A stretch of DNA of 64,000 nucleotides from Fagopyrum homotropicum (GCA_033239125.1 BSWB01000002.1:10077001-10141000), one strand, 5' to 3'; positions 11,982 through 25,246 are shown, counted from the stretch's first letter. The notes: generated by a model from the sequence alone, not told the origin. Numbers and translations: made by a program.

Positions 11982-14900
11982 TCAATCTTGCTCATCCACT
12001 TCACGGAAAGGGAGTGGTACTGTTTTAACTGCCCTAAACTTTCCAGCATTGTTAAGATGCTCATTTTCTAGCCTGCCAGGTCACGTGATAAAAGTCATGT
12101 TAGTTGAGTGGGCTAAACAGGATAATTAGTAGTTTATGATGTTAATAGTTTGAATTTACCTGTAGAAGTTCCATTGACCTCTTCTAATTACTTCGAGGGC
12201 TGCCAAAAATAGTCCCATAACTCTATAATCGATGTTTCCAAAATTTGGATGGATTACTGTTCGTAACCATGCGAGTCTGAGAACAAGGTTCAATGCCTGG
12301 AAGAGTGCCAAAAAAAACTTCCTTTAATCACTTTCTCAAAGTAACTGTAACAAAAATTTGTGTTGTAAGTGGTTTTGGTATTTACCATGGAGATATAGTA
12401 GACGAACTTTTGTCTGACCATTAATTCATCCCTTAACCATGGGTTTTTGGAATTGAATTGTAGCAATCCCCAGTCTTTTACATAGTCCCAGTATAATTGG
12501 TACACTGTTGCAGCACTAGAAAGAGCTACAACAAGACATAGATACCCAAAACTGTCATCTTTCTCATAGGCCAGTTTTGCTCCTGCAGCCAACATTGCTG
12601 ATACATATTTGCCAAGATTCACTAGGTGGTTAGTCTGCCCTTCATCAAACCATCTTCGAGCACACTGAGCAAATGAAGTCAAAGGGGGAAAAACATATAA
12701 GGTAATTTCAACTGAGAATAAGAAACATTGGTATTATATGGAGTGTTTAACTCTCCTACCTGCATTGCTCGCCAGTAGTAAGGTAAGAATGAGACCACAT
12801 ATGCAAGGTCCCTGTAACTAGTTGTCCTTACACAATAGTTATAATCTTGGGTTTTGTAACTACCCGTGATGTAGTAGCATGCTATGTATTCCAGATTTCT
12901 CAGCAATGGAACCTGTTCAATGATATAGATTTTTCCTAGTTAGTCTTATAATTTGAGAATATAGAACAATCCAACTGCTTATGGCTAAATATTTACCTGG
13001 CTGCAAAGCTGATCTGCCATGAAGAAGTCTAGCATCAGAACCTGGAAAACATTATCAAGTTTACAATTCAGGAAGGACAATAGATGGCAAGGGCTGTAAG
13101 ACGTCTGGAAGTGTAAGTCTGACGTACCTTATACAGAGGAGAAAAAGCAATATTTCTTATCACATGAATGAACCGGTAGCGGGTTGACTTGTAGACAATG
13201 TTGAAAGGGCAGACAAGAAGTAGCAGGAAAAACTGCAAAGGGAACGAAGTTTAGGGATATAGAATGATCACTAGGAGCTTATGTGATAAAGATTTATTAT
13301 ATGTGAAGTACCAATACTAGGATTCCCGGGATTGTCTGTACGTGAGTTGATGTATAACCGTTTGCCACTAATATCAAGTGAATAAATAGTACTCCAACTA
13401 CGGCAGACATTGATGTTGCACAAACCAAAAACACTTCTCTGTATTTAAGCTCTTTAGTTGGGGCTAGCTCAAAAATGAAACTGTAGTTTATACGAGTTTT
13501 CCTCCACATCCAGATATTGCATCCATATAGAAACATGTGGAGAAACAATAGGCTGAACATACTGCAAAGCACAGATAGTAAAGATCAATATGAGTGTATA
13601 TAACAAATATATGCACAATCAAATACTAAAAGTATAAGCAAAGGTTCATACCTTAGGACAGGATACACAGTTTCCATGTAGGTTGTATCTGAAGGCTGAG
13701 TGTACATGCCGGCAATATGAGCCATGATCACATAGCCCACTAGCAGTGCTACAAAACACCCTGTGAACAGACCTGTATGTTCGAGTGAATAATTAGAACT
13801 GCTGATGTTGAAGATATGCGTTAAACTAGTATGAGCACACAGAACTGCTGATGTTGAAGATATGCATTAAACTAGTGTGAGCACACAGAACTTGTATCAG
13901 TCTCTTAAAATATCCTCCCCAACATCACTTTTCTATAGGTAACTGTCTTTCCTAGTGTAGCATAGCAGAGATAGAATAAAGGTTATTATGTATAAAGTAT
14001 TAGGAATGTTACATTGTTATCCAAGGAAATCTCTTGAACTTTGATAAGTAATACAGTTGAAACATTTATTCCCTTGATTTTCTGTAGTCTGATTCTGAAT
14101 TCTTTAACCGGAAAATTTTAGGATGCTCTTCCTTCAACTACACCTTGAAGGAGGCCTAGTGTTTTCATTTATGAAGTTATACAATGCCAAAATCTTTCTG
14201 AAAATTTTCATTATTATTAGAAGAAGATCTTGATTTATGTCAGGTAGTGGAGAGTGGGTTTTCACTATGCACCCAGATGACTCAGTGCATGGCCAACAAG
14301 CCCAACACTACAAGCTACATCCATCACTAGATGCAGAATATTTACTTAAACGGAATGGATTATCTAAAATCCCTTTGATATGGCTTGTGAATTGTGTTGC
14401 TCTTTTGTTATTAATTGCATTAGTGAGATGACTCAGACCATTAGGAAGGTCTTGTTTGTATGTGATTAACAGTGCCCTAGCTTGTGGACCTTGTGCTTTA
14501 AAACCCACAACAGAAAAGTAGAATTGACACGGCTTTTCTTAGGCTTACTGTTGGGCCCATTTTCTCTTTGATTCTTTTCAAGCTCATCAAATCTGGATTA
14601 AAGGTTAAACTGTAAAGGGCCTAATTTGTATTTTTGTAATCCCTGTGTCAGTAACTAACTTGTAGTTTGGATGGGTTGTGACTAGCTAACTTTATCTCCC
14701 TTTAATTTTGTATCTACTATTGATTTCTCTACATGCAAAGCAAGTTATGCAACCCTCGGTTACTTTGTTTTTATCTATTCTTTTACTTATCAGGCAAATG
14801 AAAAACAGATCTTACCTACGAAGAAGGTTACTGAATGGGATTCCTCGCGATGTTTTGGCTTGAGGTACTTCATGGCCATCTTATGATCATCATGAGCAAA

Positions 14901-16695
14901 GTGTTTGACAAATAGTTCCTCAACCTCATCTGCTAATCTCATAACCTGTTGAATATATATGAAGTTGATCATAAATAAATTGTGGACAGATTACTAACTG
15001 TTCTTTTACAAGGTTGCAACTAGAGTGTGAAGTGTTAGACAAGAATATCTTAGTGTTTTTCATCAAAATCTAGTGGTATTCATCTGTATAAGATTGCCTT
15101 TTTTATGGCTTGTGGCCACTTAACATTGTCTCTAAGTTGGTGAGAGATGGGGTATCTTGCAGGCCTAGAAATATTATGTTTCTCCCAATCAGATTTCAGC
15201 TAATGTAGGACTGTAAAGATATTGATAAGACATAATATGCGGTGTAGTTTTTTTTTTCTTTCCTTATTTTTAAATCATTAAATTTGTTTCCTGGGAGTAA
15301 TAATTTTCTACCTTATCCGAGGTGTTGAAGTAGGAACTTTCGACCACTCTAAGATAGATTGGCATGATATCTTTGCCTGTGACCTGATGCAAGGTTTTGC
15401 TGATTAGTTTCAAATTTCTGTAAGATATTCATGTTTCAGAGGATCAAAGAGAAGATATCAACTGACCTTGTCAAATTTTTTCAAAATCTTGACGAAAGCA
15501 AGCATGTTCAAGTTCCTGAAAATCACAGTAATATGCATGATGTTAGCATATCATACAAAACATATGTATATGCTTAATATGTACAATCATGTGAACTAAA
15601 TTCACAGTTACCTGTATGTTTCGAGGTAACTTAACCCCTTGTAGAGCTCGATGAAAGCTCCTCGTATCATCTTTTCTGCCTGGTGGAGTTCTTTCTTGTT
15701 GAAATAAACACTGGTTACTCGTGGATTATGTCTGTTAGACAGATTGACTATTGCAGAGAAGGTACGGGATGGTGTCGTTAGCGGAACATTTAGCGCTAAG
15801 TTCTTTCCCTGGTAACTGAAAACCCGACCCGACAAACTTTTTGAGCTGCTTTCATCTCTTATAATGTTTGATCTCTCCATCTCACTTTTTCTTGATGATT
15901 CAGTGGATTGCACGCCTTCGTTCTCTGCTTCTTCTGTGTTACTCTCCTGGCCTTCTTCTTCCTCTGTTTCCTCTATCTTCTCAATATATTCATCATCTAC
16001 AAAATTAAGTGAAGTTTGAGAAATTTAGTTGCATTTATCTTTGATTCTTGACTGGGTGCAAAACAGGGGAGTGTCATTTTACCGCATGATATGTGATATG
16101 AAATGTCTCTATTGGATTGATCTCCCTTGCCACTCTTGTTGTTAAGTGTGGTCTTGAGCTTGATGAGAAACTCCATCTGCTTATCCAACAACTCTCCCCG
16201 TTCGAGGAAATCCTTCTCCTTGCCCTTGTAGAACTGATTCACCTTGTTAAGTTGCAAGTCCAACAACTTGAAGAAATCACTTGCAGCCTCAACTTGAGTA
16301 AACTGCTCGAACAACTGAGTCTCGTACATCTCCCCTTTACTCGACGAGGATGTAAGTTTCCTATTAACCTGTTCAACATGAGAATGTGACATTAAGACCA
16401 TGATTGCTTGTACTATTTCATGACAACTATAAATAAATGGTAGAGCATATACTTGAATAGGGCCATGTTCCCTGTGTTTCTTGCCAAATTGGGAGAGTTT
16501 TCTCATAGAAAAAGCAAGGATAGTAGACAAAGAAATGTGTTTGTTTGTTGTTGATGAGTTATCATCATGGTTGTTGCCTTTAATGTCTAAGACATGGATT
16601 TTTTTAAGCTCCTTCTTGAGTTGTCTATAATCGACAAATGCATCTTTCCACTCTGGTATAAGCTGCGCCTCAAACTGTTTTGAAAACTTCACCAT
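11982..16695 (-). CDS. PHO1;H1-like: PHO1;H1-like SPX-EXS phosphate exporter
   Basis: Fourteen exons: 16695-16453, 16368-16083, 15996-15612, 15515-15467, 15383-15312, 14945-14816, 13772-13652, 13561-13312, 13232-13128, 13041-12997, 12912-12760, 12664-12386, 12296-12160, 12072-11982. All junctions are GT-AG, phases agree, and the sum is 2346 nt (781 aa plus stop), close to Arabidopsis PHO1. The N-terminal SPX domain starts MVKFSKQFEAQLIPEWKDAF, with the basic YRQLKKELKKI helix; SPX domains sense inositol pyrophosphates. An acidic linker follows (exon 3, EEEEG). Then come several membrane segments and the EXS domain, with FFMADQLCSQ, SYRDLAYVVSFLPYYWRAMQ, CARRWFDEG and HPNFGNIDYRVMGL. The family exports phosphate from root stele cells to the xylem, working from Golgi and endomembranes to the plasma membrane. 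The N-terminus is closer to the PHO1;H1 clade than to PHO1, and the neighbouring genes agree. Confidence 0.93.
13795..13886. repeat. 46-bp tandem duplication in PHO1-like intron
   Basis: Two adjacent 46-bp copies (13795-13840, 13841-13886) differ at about two positions and are followed by a truncated third start. They lie in the 1043-bp intron between the exons at 13772 and 14816, so they do not affect the coding sequence. Confidence 0.85.
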
Positions 16696-18310
16696 TTTTC
16701 AATCTCTCTTCTAACCTTGTTTGGGTTTTTTTTCTTCCCTTGTGATCCTCAGAAAGAAGAAGAGATTGTGAGTGTTTTCAATGAAGCTCAAGGAGGCAGA
16801 ATTTATGGAGATGGAAAGGAATCAGATTGAGGTTCTTCGTAGCGATACCCGACAGCACATTCTAACATATTCTTAGCAGAAAACTGAAAGAATTGTATGT
16901 CCTAATATTCCCCTCCCTTCCACTAGCTATGGAAAAACACTAGTTAAAGAGCTTCCCCGGAGAATCCGGAGACGACCCTTTAGTCACCACCACCACCGTC
17001 GCCACCACCACCACCACCTTCCACCACCCTCATATAAGTGTTGGCACGTAAGTTGTCTTAATGAGGTGTTTGGAAAGGTGAGAATTTTAGGAGGGTAAAG
17101 AGAATGAGGACTTTTGCCTAATTCTCAGAAATTTTAAGGAAAGAAAATTCACATGACACTTTATAGGGCTCACTTTGCTTTCCCCATTGATTTTCTTCAT
17201 TTGTTAAGTTAAAATTTGGGTGGGTCTTTTGTTGTGACATGGGTAGTTTGGTCATTTTGTAAATAAGTGCTTTGGTTGCTTTTATTTGCATGATTGGCAG
17301 CTTATTGGTTTGTTTACATTACAAAATTGTCACGTATGTGTACTCTAATTAGAGGCTGAAACTCCACTATATGACTTTGAGTTTGAAGATGATCAAAGTC
17401 TTATGGACAATGCAATTCACCAATTGACCATCCTTCACTTTTAGTGCATACAAGACTTACCACTTATTTTCCCATTCATCATATATGCCATATAGCTTTA
17501 CACCTTTTATCTTGCTTTTAACTAAGATTAATCACTTCATTTATTTAGCATGGTAATAACAATATAGTAAGAAATTACCTTCTTTGCATCATAAACTACA
17601 GAGAAACAATTAATCTAGAGCTTTTTTTTTTATTTTATGTATTAGAAAGTTCTTTATCTATGTCTTGTCGTTGTCACTAACGTCCGTCGTTTGCCTGAAA
17701 CTTACATGCGAGACTTACAAGGAGGAAGATATTCAGCTCGAGATAATACCTACTAAAAACATAATAGGTTGAACCATTGAAGGGTCATGATGGCCAAAAA
17801 TAGTGCGTACCTGGTCGAAGTAGTTGAGGCCTGTCCTAGAATCATGATTAGAGTTGTTGTATTCGAAATTGAATAATTAAAAAGACAAGGAAACGAAATT
17901 CAAACGAATTTATTATAAATAAGGTTTCTATTAAAAAAGATTTTATGATAAAATATTCATCCAATTTAATAAAGGGTAATATATTTTTTTAAAATCTAAT
18001 AAGTGATGATCATTATTTTGGATTGATCTTTGTGACATGAAATTATGTTAATAAAAGGAGAATTGAGTGGAGACCCACATGAAAAACATCGAGTGGATAC
18101 ACATAAACATGAAGATTGTTGATTTTGTGGAAAATTGACAACGTCAATAATATCACAGAAGATCATACAAAAGCATAGCAGTTAATCCCCAACTACGCAA
18201 GAATTTCATGCACCGTCAGATTATCGTGCTCACATGTACGTATACATGCTTATAACTTATACTTACTTTACATATGTAATTATTGGTTAATGTAACCGAA
18301 TACTATCATA
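16696..18310. other. Upstream region of PHO1-like gene
   Basis: It presumably carries the promoter and 5' UTR of the minus-strand PHO1-like gene. A CCA/CAC trinucleotide run lies at about 16984-17028, near the likely leader. I looked for the PHR1 site GNATATNC near the gene and found no clear match by eye. Beyond about 17600 the sequence is AT-rich with no gene recognised. Confidence 0.45.
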
Positions 18311-18319
18311 TATAATAAT

Positions 18320-19322
18320 GGAAAATTCCGATTGATACCACTATTTTTGGGATTTTTCAACATTTGTCCAATACTTTTTTTACAGTTTAATCCGTGCCCT
18401 TGTATTTTTTGTTTTTTCGGATGTTGCCCTATTGTCTCCAAACTATGATTGAATACTTCATTAGTAACACTATCCTCTGTGTATTATTAACTTCAGTTGC
18501 CCTGGTGCAAGCCACATTCCCTGACAAGTTTTTATATTTTGTCAAAGTCCGATATAGACGGACCGCTAGAGCGTGGGTCGTGTGTATACGAACGCACATG
18601 CGCATTAAACCCAAGCCCAGTATATAAACTCGATGAGGTTCTATCCTAAACCAATTGGCAGTAGGAGAAGTAGCCCACCGACATTATATACTAGGCTCGG
18701 AGTGTCTCCAATTTTCGATTTTATTATCTCCAACACATTTAGAGTTTTTCTATGATAAAAAAATGTGTGCATTACTTCCATTTTACATGTAGTACATGTT
18801 TGTTTGAGGGATATATGTAAAGAGGAGATTACATAAGATGTAAAACAGGCACATTTAAATCGAAGTCACTTGAAACCAGAGTAATGTTTTATGTACATCT
18901 TTAGGTTTCAAAGCCAAAAATCATACATCATCGTTAAGGGAGTCAACCAAGAGTAGTAGCTGATAAGGCTCTTTTACACCGTTTCCACCATGGAGAATTT
19001 GTCCTTATCAAAACCGAATCTAAATTAGGGTTTTCGATCGTTCAAACCTGAAAAATATAAGAGCAAGTGCAAAATCAATAGATAATCGATGGAGAATAAG
19101 AGAAGCGTCATTCAAGAGTGGAAGAGGAGAAGCGTCGTTTAATCCGTTTGGCCGTTTGGAGAATAAGACCTGCGACTTTACTTTTATATTTATCTTATTT
19201 TATTTTTTTTTACTTTTCTCTCGTACTAACGGTCGCTACCCAATACCCATCCAAACTCTAAAAAACTGGTGGGCAAATTTCAAAAAATAACCAAATTACA
19301 AGGGTAGAATATGAAATTTCCC
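18320..19322. mobile_element. Non-autonomous Mutator-like element
   Basis: The element starts GGAAAATTCCGATTGATACC and ends with the inverted counterpart, ATGAAATTTCCC. A perfect 9-bp duplication TATAATAAT flanks it (18311-18319 and 19323-19331); 9-bp duplications are typical of Mutator-like elements. It belongs to the fold-back family at 22521-23536, but its interior is not palindromic and has no transposase. The interior has a GC-richer patch (18540-18700) that could be captured sequence, though I do not recognise it. Confidence 0.85.
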
Positions 19323-19331
19323 TATAATAAT

Positions 19332-22300
19332 TGTACATGCATAAGTTATATGTTGTCTAATCCTTAATATATGCATACGCTACCAAGTAGGCAAGTACCA
19401 ATACATGTATTTATAGGTACACTTCAACTGACTGACTGAGAGATGTTTGCGTGTAATTATTTCTAATATTTTAAGAAACTGCTTATTATTATTATTTTAT
19501 GTATAAATGTTAACCAACTTTTAAGTTTTTACAGTACAATGATCAAACTTCAAACCGATTCATATTTCGTATAGAAGGATCATAAAGTAAATCAGATTAC
19601 AGATAAATATCAACCGTTTTGATTTATTTTTTTTAATGGAAAGCAACACGTTGTCTAGTGGGTCGAAATGACGAAAAAAATCGGCAGACGGACTTACCGT
19701 ATTAAAGGACGACAAACACAGAAGAAGAAAAATACACAAAAAATACATCATAAACCCCGAAAGCAAAAACGTCTTCAAGTGGAAAGCAAAATGATTCAGC
19801 CAACAGAATACAACGTGTATAATCGTTCATGTTCGAAGAAAGTACACAAGTAGGAAGCTTGAGAAACAATTGTGAACACCTCGGATTTGGATTGCAACAG
19901 AGCCGTCAGAAGTCGATCACAAACTCACGCCCCCTTCTCGACAACGGCCGAAACCGCCATCAAATGACAACATCAAATCTCAGATGACGGAACTGCAGAA
20001 CACGGGTATCATGATTTATAAAGGTATAAATACCAACGTAATAACATAATAATAATATGTTAATACCCAACTTTCACCTACCCAACATTCACATACCTAT
20101 CTTCGCGTACCCAACTTTACTCACTTATTCAATGCTAATTGTCTGATTTTACATATCCAATTTATCTTTTTGGGAAAAATTATGAAATTTTAGAAATTTA
20201 GGTCATTCCCTGCAATTATAACTTTGGGTAATTTTATGTAATTATTTTTTTAGGGACAAATATGCAAATTCAAAAAGTTGGGTTATTATTTAACGCGATT
20301 ACAAAATATAGAAGCTTTTATTTAATTTAACCAAACATCCTTCCCCAATTGATCTAGGGTTTGTTGCAAGTCGGTGATGGTGGCGTACATGTTTCCGGGA
20401 TAGCGAACAACGGCGATAGTGGCGGCTCTCCGGCGGAGCTCCTAGGCAGCTGATGACGACGCAAACTGGTGGCTGCTCTCCTACGACGCGGGTTGTTGGT
20501 GGCTCCGGACCTTTGCTCCTCCTGGTGGATCTCGAGCCAACGAAGATTTCTGAGCTCCTTATTTTTTAATAGAAGTGCACACTTTGTTACAAGATTAAAA
20601 AAGGTACATAGTGCTCAATAGAAAAGGGTGAATTTGCTATGTAGTATTAGCTCACTAATATTGTTTAGTATTGGCTAAATTGACACTTAGGACCTTTTAC
20701 ACTGTAGAGTTGAAATTTAGGACCCTACCAATTACAAATTGAGGAATATGACTCCTACTTTATTAGACTAAAAGTTGACAAAAGTGATGACTAATGAGTG
20801 ATGGCTGATGTGAGTGTTGATTGTGACCTTTTGATTGACATTTGGAGTGAATTTGAGGTCAAAAAAACGCAGCCCTCTACCCAGAAAAAATCCGCTTACC
20901 CAAAAATTCGCTTACCCAATTAATGCAACAATCATACCCAAAAATAAATTTCTCAAAGTACAAAAACATACTCGAAAACAATATACCCAATAAATCAAAT
21001 ATCAAAATAAAATAATATCCATAAATTGGATAATATTTTATATTTATACCCAATTTAAACATCACTTAATACAAAATTCATACCCAATTTAAATTTGTCA
21101 TACCCAAAATTTTCAAAACTCGATATTGTACACAAACATCAATATCATTACCCAAGAATTCGCTTGATATTTGATCATTATAACACATTTTGGTTAAGCA
21201 TAAAACATACCCACGACATCACTTTAAATATACTTAATAATAAGAAATATACTACAAAGCCAATACACGTATAAAAGCATACCCAATTTGAATTTGCCAT
21301 AACCAAAATTTACACAAATCGATATTGTACACAAACATCAATATCAAATGACATTTGGTCCTTGTAACACAGTTTGTATAACTATAAAACATACCCAAAA
21401 ATTTCACTTTAAGCATACTCAACAATAAGAAACATACCACAAAAACAATAAACATATACCAAATAATGAGAAAAATACTATAATTTATATTTGGGTAACG
21501 AAAACAATGTCACCCAAAAAAATTAAACATTCATGGACTTGAAAATTTCATCAAACTAGCTACATTAACCAAAAATAAAAGATAAACATGTAAAAAAGAT
21601 ATTTAAACAAAAAGTAAATATCTAATCACCATCATTTCAACTAATGAAATTATTGCCCTATTTGCTAGTTTTCATACCTACTTTTTCTTTCTATTTTATA
21701 GAGGCCTAGTTTACAAAAGACAATTTTAAGGGGTCCTATTTCCCTAATTAATTCTTTAGTATTTGTCTACATCGCTAATTTTATTAGAATATAACCTCAT
21801 TTAAAAATTTTAGACTAAATTGCCCTCATATAATTAATTACAAGATTTTGTATTTATTATTGCCTTTTAAATCCTAATGCACTCTAATGGTAGAAGGTGA
21901 ATCATTAATGGTTAATAATTTGATTAACGTAATAAATTTTCAATCAAAATATCTTGTAACTTATTCTTGTAAATGATAAGTATTTTCTTCCAATTTTATA
22001 ATTCTTACAAGAAATATAAAAAAAATAATAACCGAATGTAGTCAGGGAGACTTGATCTCTGTTGGTAGTCCCTCTCTCCCACCCTAATATTATTTATCAA
22101 TATTAACGTTAATTTTGACAATTCCATGTAAATCTTGTAGTTACGATAATGTACCTTTCTTGTGCATGTACTAATTTCCTATAACATTGAAGATCCCTAT
22201 TATTATCTTATACTAATCTATGTAGTTCATGTAACATGACAAATTTATGAATTCATGTAAGTCATACATCATCAATTTGTTTGCAAATAACGTGTGAGAT

Positions 22301-22511
22301 TCTTATATATGACCCGTACATGCTTGTACAGTTCAATGCAAAGCATATATATTCAATTCTTGTATCTTTATTATATATGTACTAGTTTCATGTTACATTA
22401 TATATTTCGATGATATTACAAAATTATCGAATTCAATAATATTAGGTCCCAGGATGAATATTGATTAATTATTCTAGGAATTATTTACCTTCTTAAATTA
22501 AATTATTGTAT
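19332..22511. other. AT-rich intergenic region without recognised genes
   Basis: No gene is recognised. A GC-rich island at about 20370-20560 contrasts with its surroundings but lacks a convincing open frame; it could be a decayed captured gene fragment. From about 20040 to 21470 the word TACCCAA recurs at irregular spacing and includes a two-copy tandem repeat. The short open frames here have no known domains. Confidence 0.4.
21079..21455. repeat. About 199-bp tandem duplication
   Basis: Two diverged copies start with CATACCCAATTT at 21079 and 21278. Each continues through the shared phrases CGATATTGTACACAAACATC and TAAGAAA. The second copy is slightly shorter. The wider TACCCAA-rich region suggests an older satellite-like array or transposon interior. 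Confidence 0.7.
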
Positions 22512-22520
22512 TAATAATTT

Positions 22521-23536
22521 GGGAAATTCCGGATGGTACCCTCGTGGTTTGGGGTTTTCCGGATTTTGCCCAACAGTTTTTTCGAGTTCGGATGGTACCC
22601 CTAAGTTTATGTTGTTTTCCGGATTTTGCCCAAATTCATTAAACTTTTTCAAATTCCATTAAAAAAATGCAAAAAAATAGAAATAAAATTAAAAAACAAA
22701 TTAAAATACAAAAGAATGATTTATTTATATTAAAACAAAAGTAAAACAGTAATTTTTTTTTAAAAAAAATAATGTTTTATATTAATTTAAAAATAAATCA
22801 ATTAAATAATTTTTAAAAAAATTAAAAAAATCAGTGTTTTATTTTATTTATAAAAAAAATTGGATTAGCATTTTTTTAAAAATCTAAAAATATAAGTGTT
22901 ATACTTTATTTAAAAAAATAAATAAAATAAAGGTTCTTTTAAAAAATAAAAAAAATCACTGTTTTATTATTAAAAGCAATAAATCAGTTTTCTGTTTTAT
23001 TTATTTTTCAATTTTACTTTATTTTTATTCTTTTAGTTTTGGAAAATAAATAAAATACAAAAGTGATTTATTTATTTTAATAATAAATTAAAACAGTGAT
23101 TTGTTTTGATTTTTTAAAAGAATTTTTATTTTATTTATTTTTTAAATAAAGTATAACACTTATATTTTTAGATTTTGTTAAAAAAATGCTAATCCAATTT
23201 TTTTTAAAAATAAAATAAAACACTTATTTTTTTTAATTTTTTAAAATTTATTTAATTGATTTATTTTTAAATTAATATAAAACATTATTTTTTTAAAAAT
23301 TTTTTTTACTGTTTTACTTTAGTTTTAATATAAATAAATCATTCTTTTGTATTTTAATTTGTTTTTTAATTTTATTTCTATTTTTTTGCATTTTTTAATG
23401 GAATTTGAAAAAGTTTAATGAATTTGGGCAAAATCCGGAAAACAACATAAACTTAGGGGTACCATCCGAACTCGAAAAAACTGTTGGGCAAAATCCGGAA
23501 AACCCCAAACCACGAGGGTACCATCCGGAATTTCCC
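22521..23536. mobile_element. 1-kb fold-back Mutator-like MITE
   Basis: The element is essentially one inverted repeat. The left half from GGGAAATTCCGGATGGTACC is mirrored by the right half ending in AATTTCCC. The mirror continues inward past the TIRs through the AT-rich arms, for example TTTGCCCAAATTCATTAAAC against GTTTAATGAATTTGGGCAAA. A perfect 9-bp duplication TAATAATTT flanks it (22512-22520 and 23537-23545). It encodes nothing. Its transcript would fold into a hairpin of about 500 bp per arm. Confidence 0.92.
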
Positions 23537-23545
23537 TAATAATTT

Positions 23546-24359
23546 TTAGATTTTTTTGTAACTAAACTGGATAGAATTGAGATATGTTAATAGGGACAAA
23601 TCTGGTATTATTGATTAGTCTATGCTATTTAGTTAAGGATTTTTATGTTGACGTGCATTTTATCTAATTCTCTTATAAAAAAAATACATTATTAACTAAA
23701 TAAACTCATCGTTATATAAATGTTTTAAATTTTATATGGTAAATCGTTTTATATAACTTGGTGCATGCCCTCTGAAGAATTTTTTTTAAAATACATCAAA
23801 TTTAAACAGATTCATGTTTTTATACAATCATCGAATTATAAGAAAATGTTAATCAATCGTTCTCAATTAAATATTTTGTCATATACATATGCTATGATTT
23901 CGAACATGGAGGGAATAAACTATATTGTTGATGGGACAAAAGTATGAACATATATATACGTGTATATATCGAATCATAGTCAGTAAGACATATATAAGTG
24001 AGGATCATACTTTATGATTTAACATGCTAGACACAGAGAACCCACGAAATATTATGAACCTAAACCTATTTTATGGTGTGACGAGGATGCCATTTTCTGT
24101 TGCTTCCCTTTTTTTTTTTCTTACCACATTTTCTTTTTTGTTTTCCTATCAAATTATTTTCATTGTCACCCTAAAGATTCTTTTTTGATAATCAAGAATC
24201 CTCTTATAAAGTAAAATGATAGATCTAAGGTGTTGTGATTTTCAACGAGTTACTTTAAAGAATAGAGAGAAGACAAACGTTTTGTGGTTTTGCTGCACAA
24301 ACCTTGCAGTTAGGTTTTTCAATATGCTGCATAAATCCTAAACCTCGTTCGTTCGCTCG
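23546..24359. other. AT-rich intergenic stretch
   Basis: No gene is recognised. The last 150 bp may already be LTR sequence of the copia remnant that follows, but I could not define a start for it. Confidence 0.4.
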
Positions 24360-25102
24360 CTATTTTTCCTGGACCTTCAGCCCAAGAAGAGCTCGTCTCG
24401 CTCGGTCCTTGGCCCATCGTATCAATATACCTAGATTTATTGTTTTATTATAACAATCTCCACCTAGACAACATAATTTAATACAAAATTGGAAACACAC
24501 ATACAACTCCAAGACCTTGTACACCAGATCCTCCTTGCTTCTCTTGACAGGGGGCTTTCTCACTTCATCTAACAACGAGTGACATGAACCAAATCCAAGC
24601 AATCCTTGAACTTGTCTGCGGTAACCGGTTTGGTCATCATATCAGCTGCATTCTGAGAAGTGTGTACCTTTTCCAGGATGATTTCCCAGAAGCTACTAGC
24701 TCTCTAATCTTCGATATGTTTAGTCCGTGCAGAGGCGTAGCCAAGGGGGTTGGAGGGGGCGATGGCCCCCGGTGAAGTTTGTAATTATACTATTAAGCTG
24801 AATTATGTACACCCACTTTCACTAGCTCAGCTGGGTATGCTAGAAGCTTGTACACTTAGTGATCCCAAGTTTAACGCTCAGTAGAAACATTTTTTGGAAA
24901 ATTTCGAATTTGATGTCCAGCATATAGGCCCCCATCAAGAGTAAAGACATACTCTGTAGTGGACCTCCGGTTGTCAAGATCACCATAACATACATCAAGC
25001 AAACAACTACACTTGCATAAGGAACTTTGGACATATCTTTGATTTCTCCATCAGACTTCGGACACTAAGCTGAGGAGAGTTTGAAGTGATTCGCTAGAGG
25101 AG
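24360..25102 (-). pseudogene. Ty1/copia remnant: RT/RNase H tail and PPT
   Basis: On the minus strand the region at 24840-25034 encodes MSKVPYASVVVCLMYVMV, a copia motif of the RT-RNase H junction. Near 24560-24660 the C-terminal motif ADMMTKPVTADKFKDCLDLV of copia polyproteins is readable. Further along, AGGTGGAGAT (plus strand ATCTCCACCT near 24456) is a copia polypurine tract, next to what should be the 3' LTR ending at about 24455. The part between is deleted and frameshifted, and a short foreign stretch lies near 24735-24780. No intact ORF remains. Confidence 0.75.
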
Positions 25103-25246
25103 TGCTAAAAGTATACCTAATAGATAAAACGTTGGTGGGAGAACCATACATATAGCGATGGTAATGTGATCCTTTTATATTTTTTTGGTAAGGGAGACCG
25201 TGAAGTCAAAGCTTCACCGTAATAGATAAAACGGAATAAAGAGAGG

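Noticed and set aside
14237..14508. Open frames on both strands inside the large PHO1-like intron
   Set aside because: Neither has a known domain, and the intron is bounded by well-supported exons in matching phase. The frames are short and likely chance.
16117..16389. Plus-strand 90-codon open frame opposite the SPX exon
   Set aside because: It is the antisense shadow of PHO1-like exon 2, whose minus-strand frame matches the SPX family.
20370..20560. GC-rich island considered as an exon
   Set aside because: No frame gives a recognisable protein and no splice-bounded extension was found; kept only as a possible decayed captured fragment.
24735..24780. GGGGG-rich insertion in the copia remnant considered as a MITE
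   Set aside because: It is too short, with no inverted ends or target duplication that I can see.
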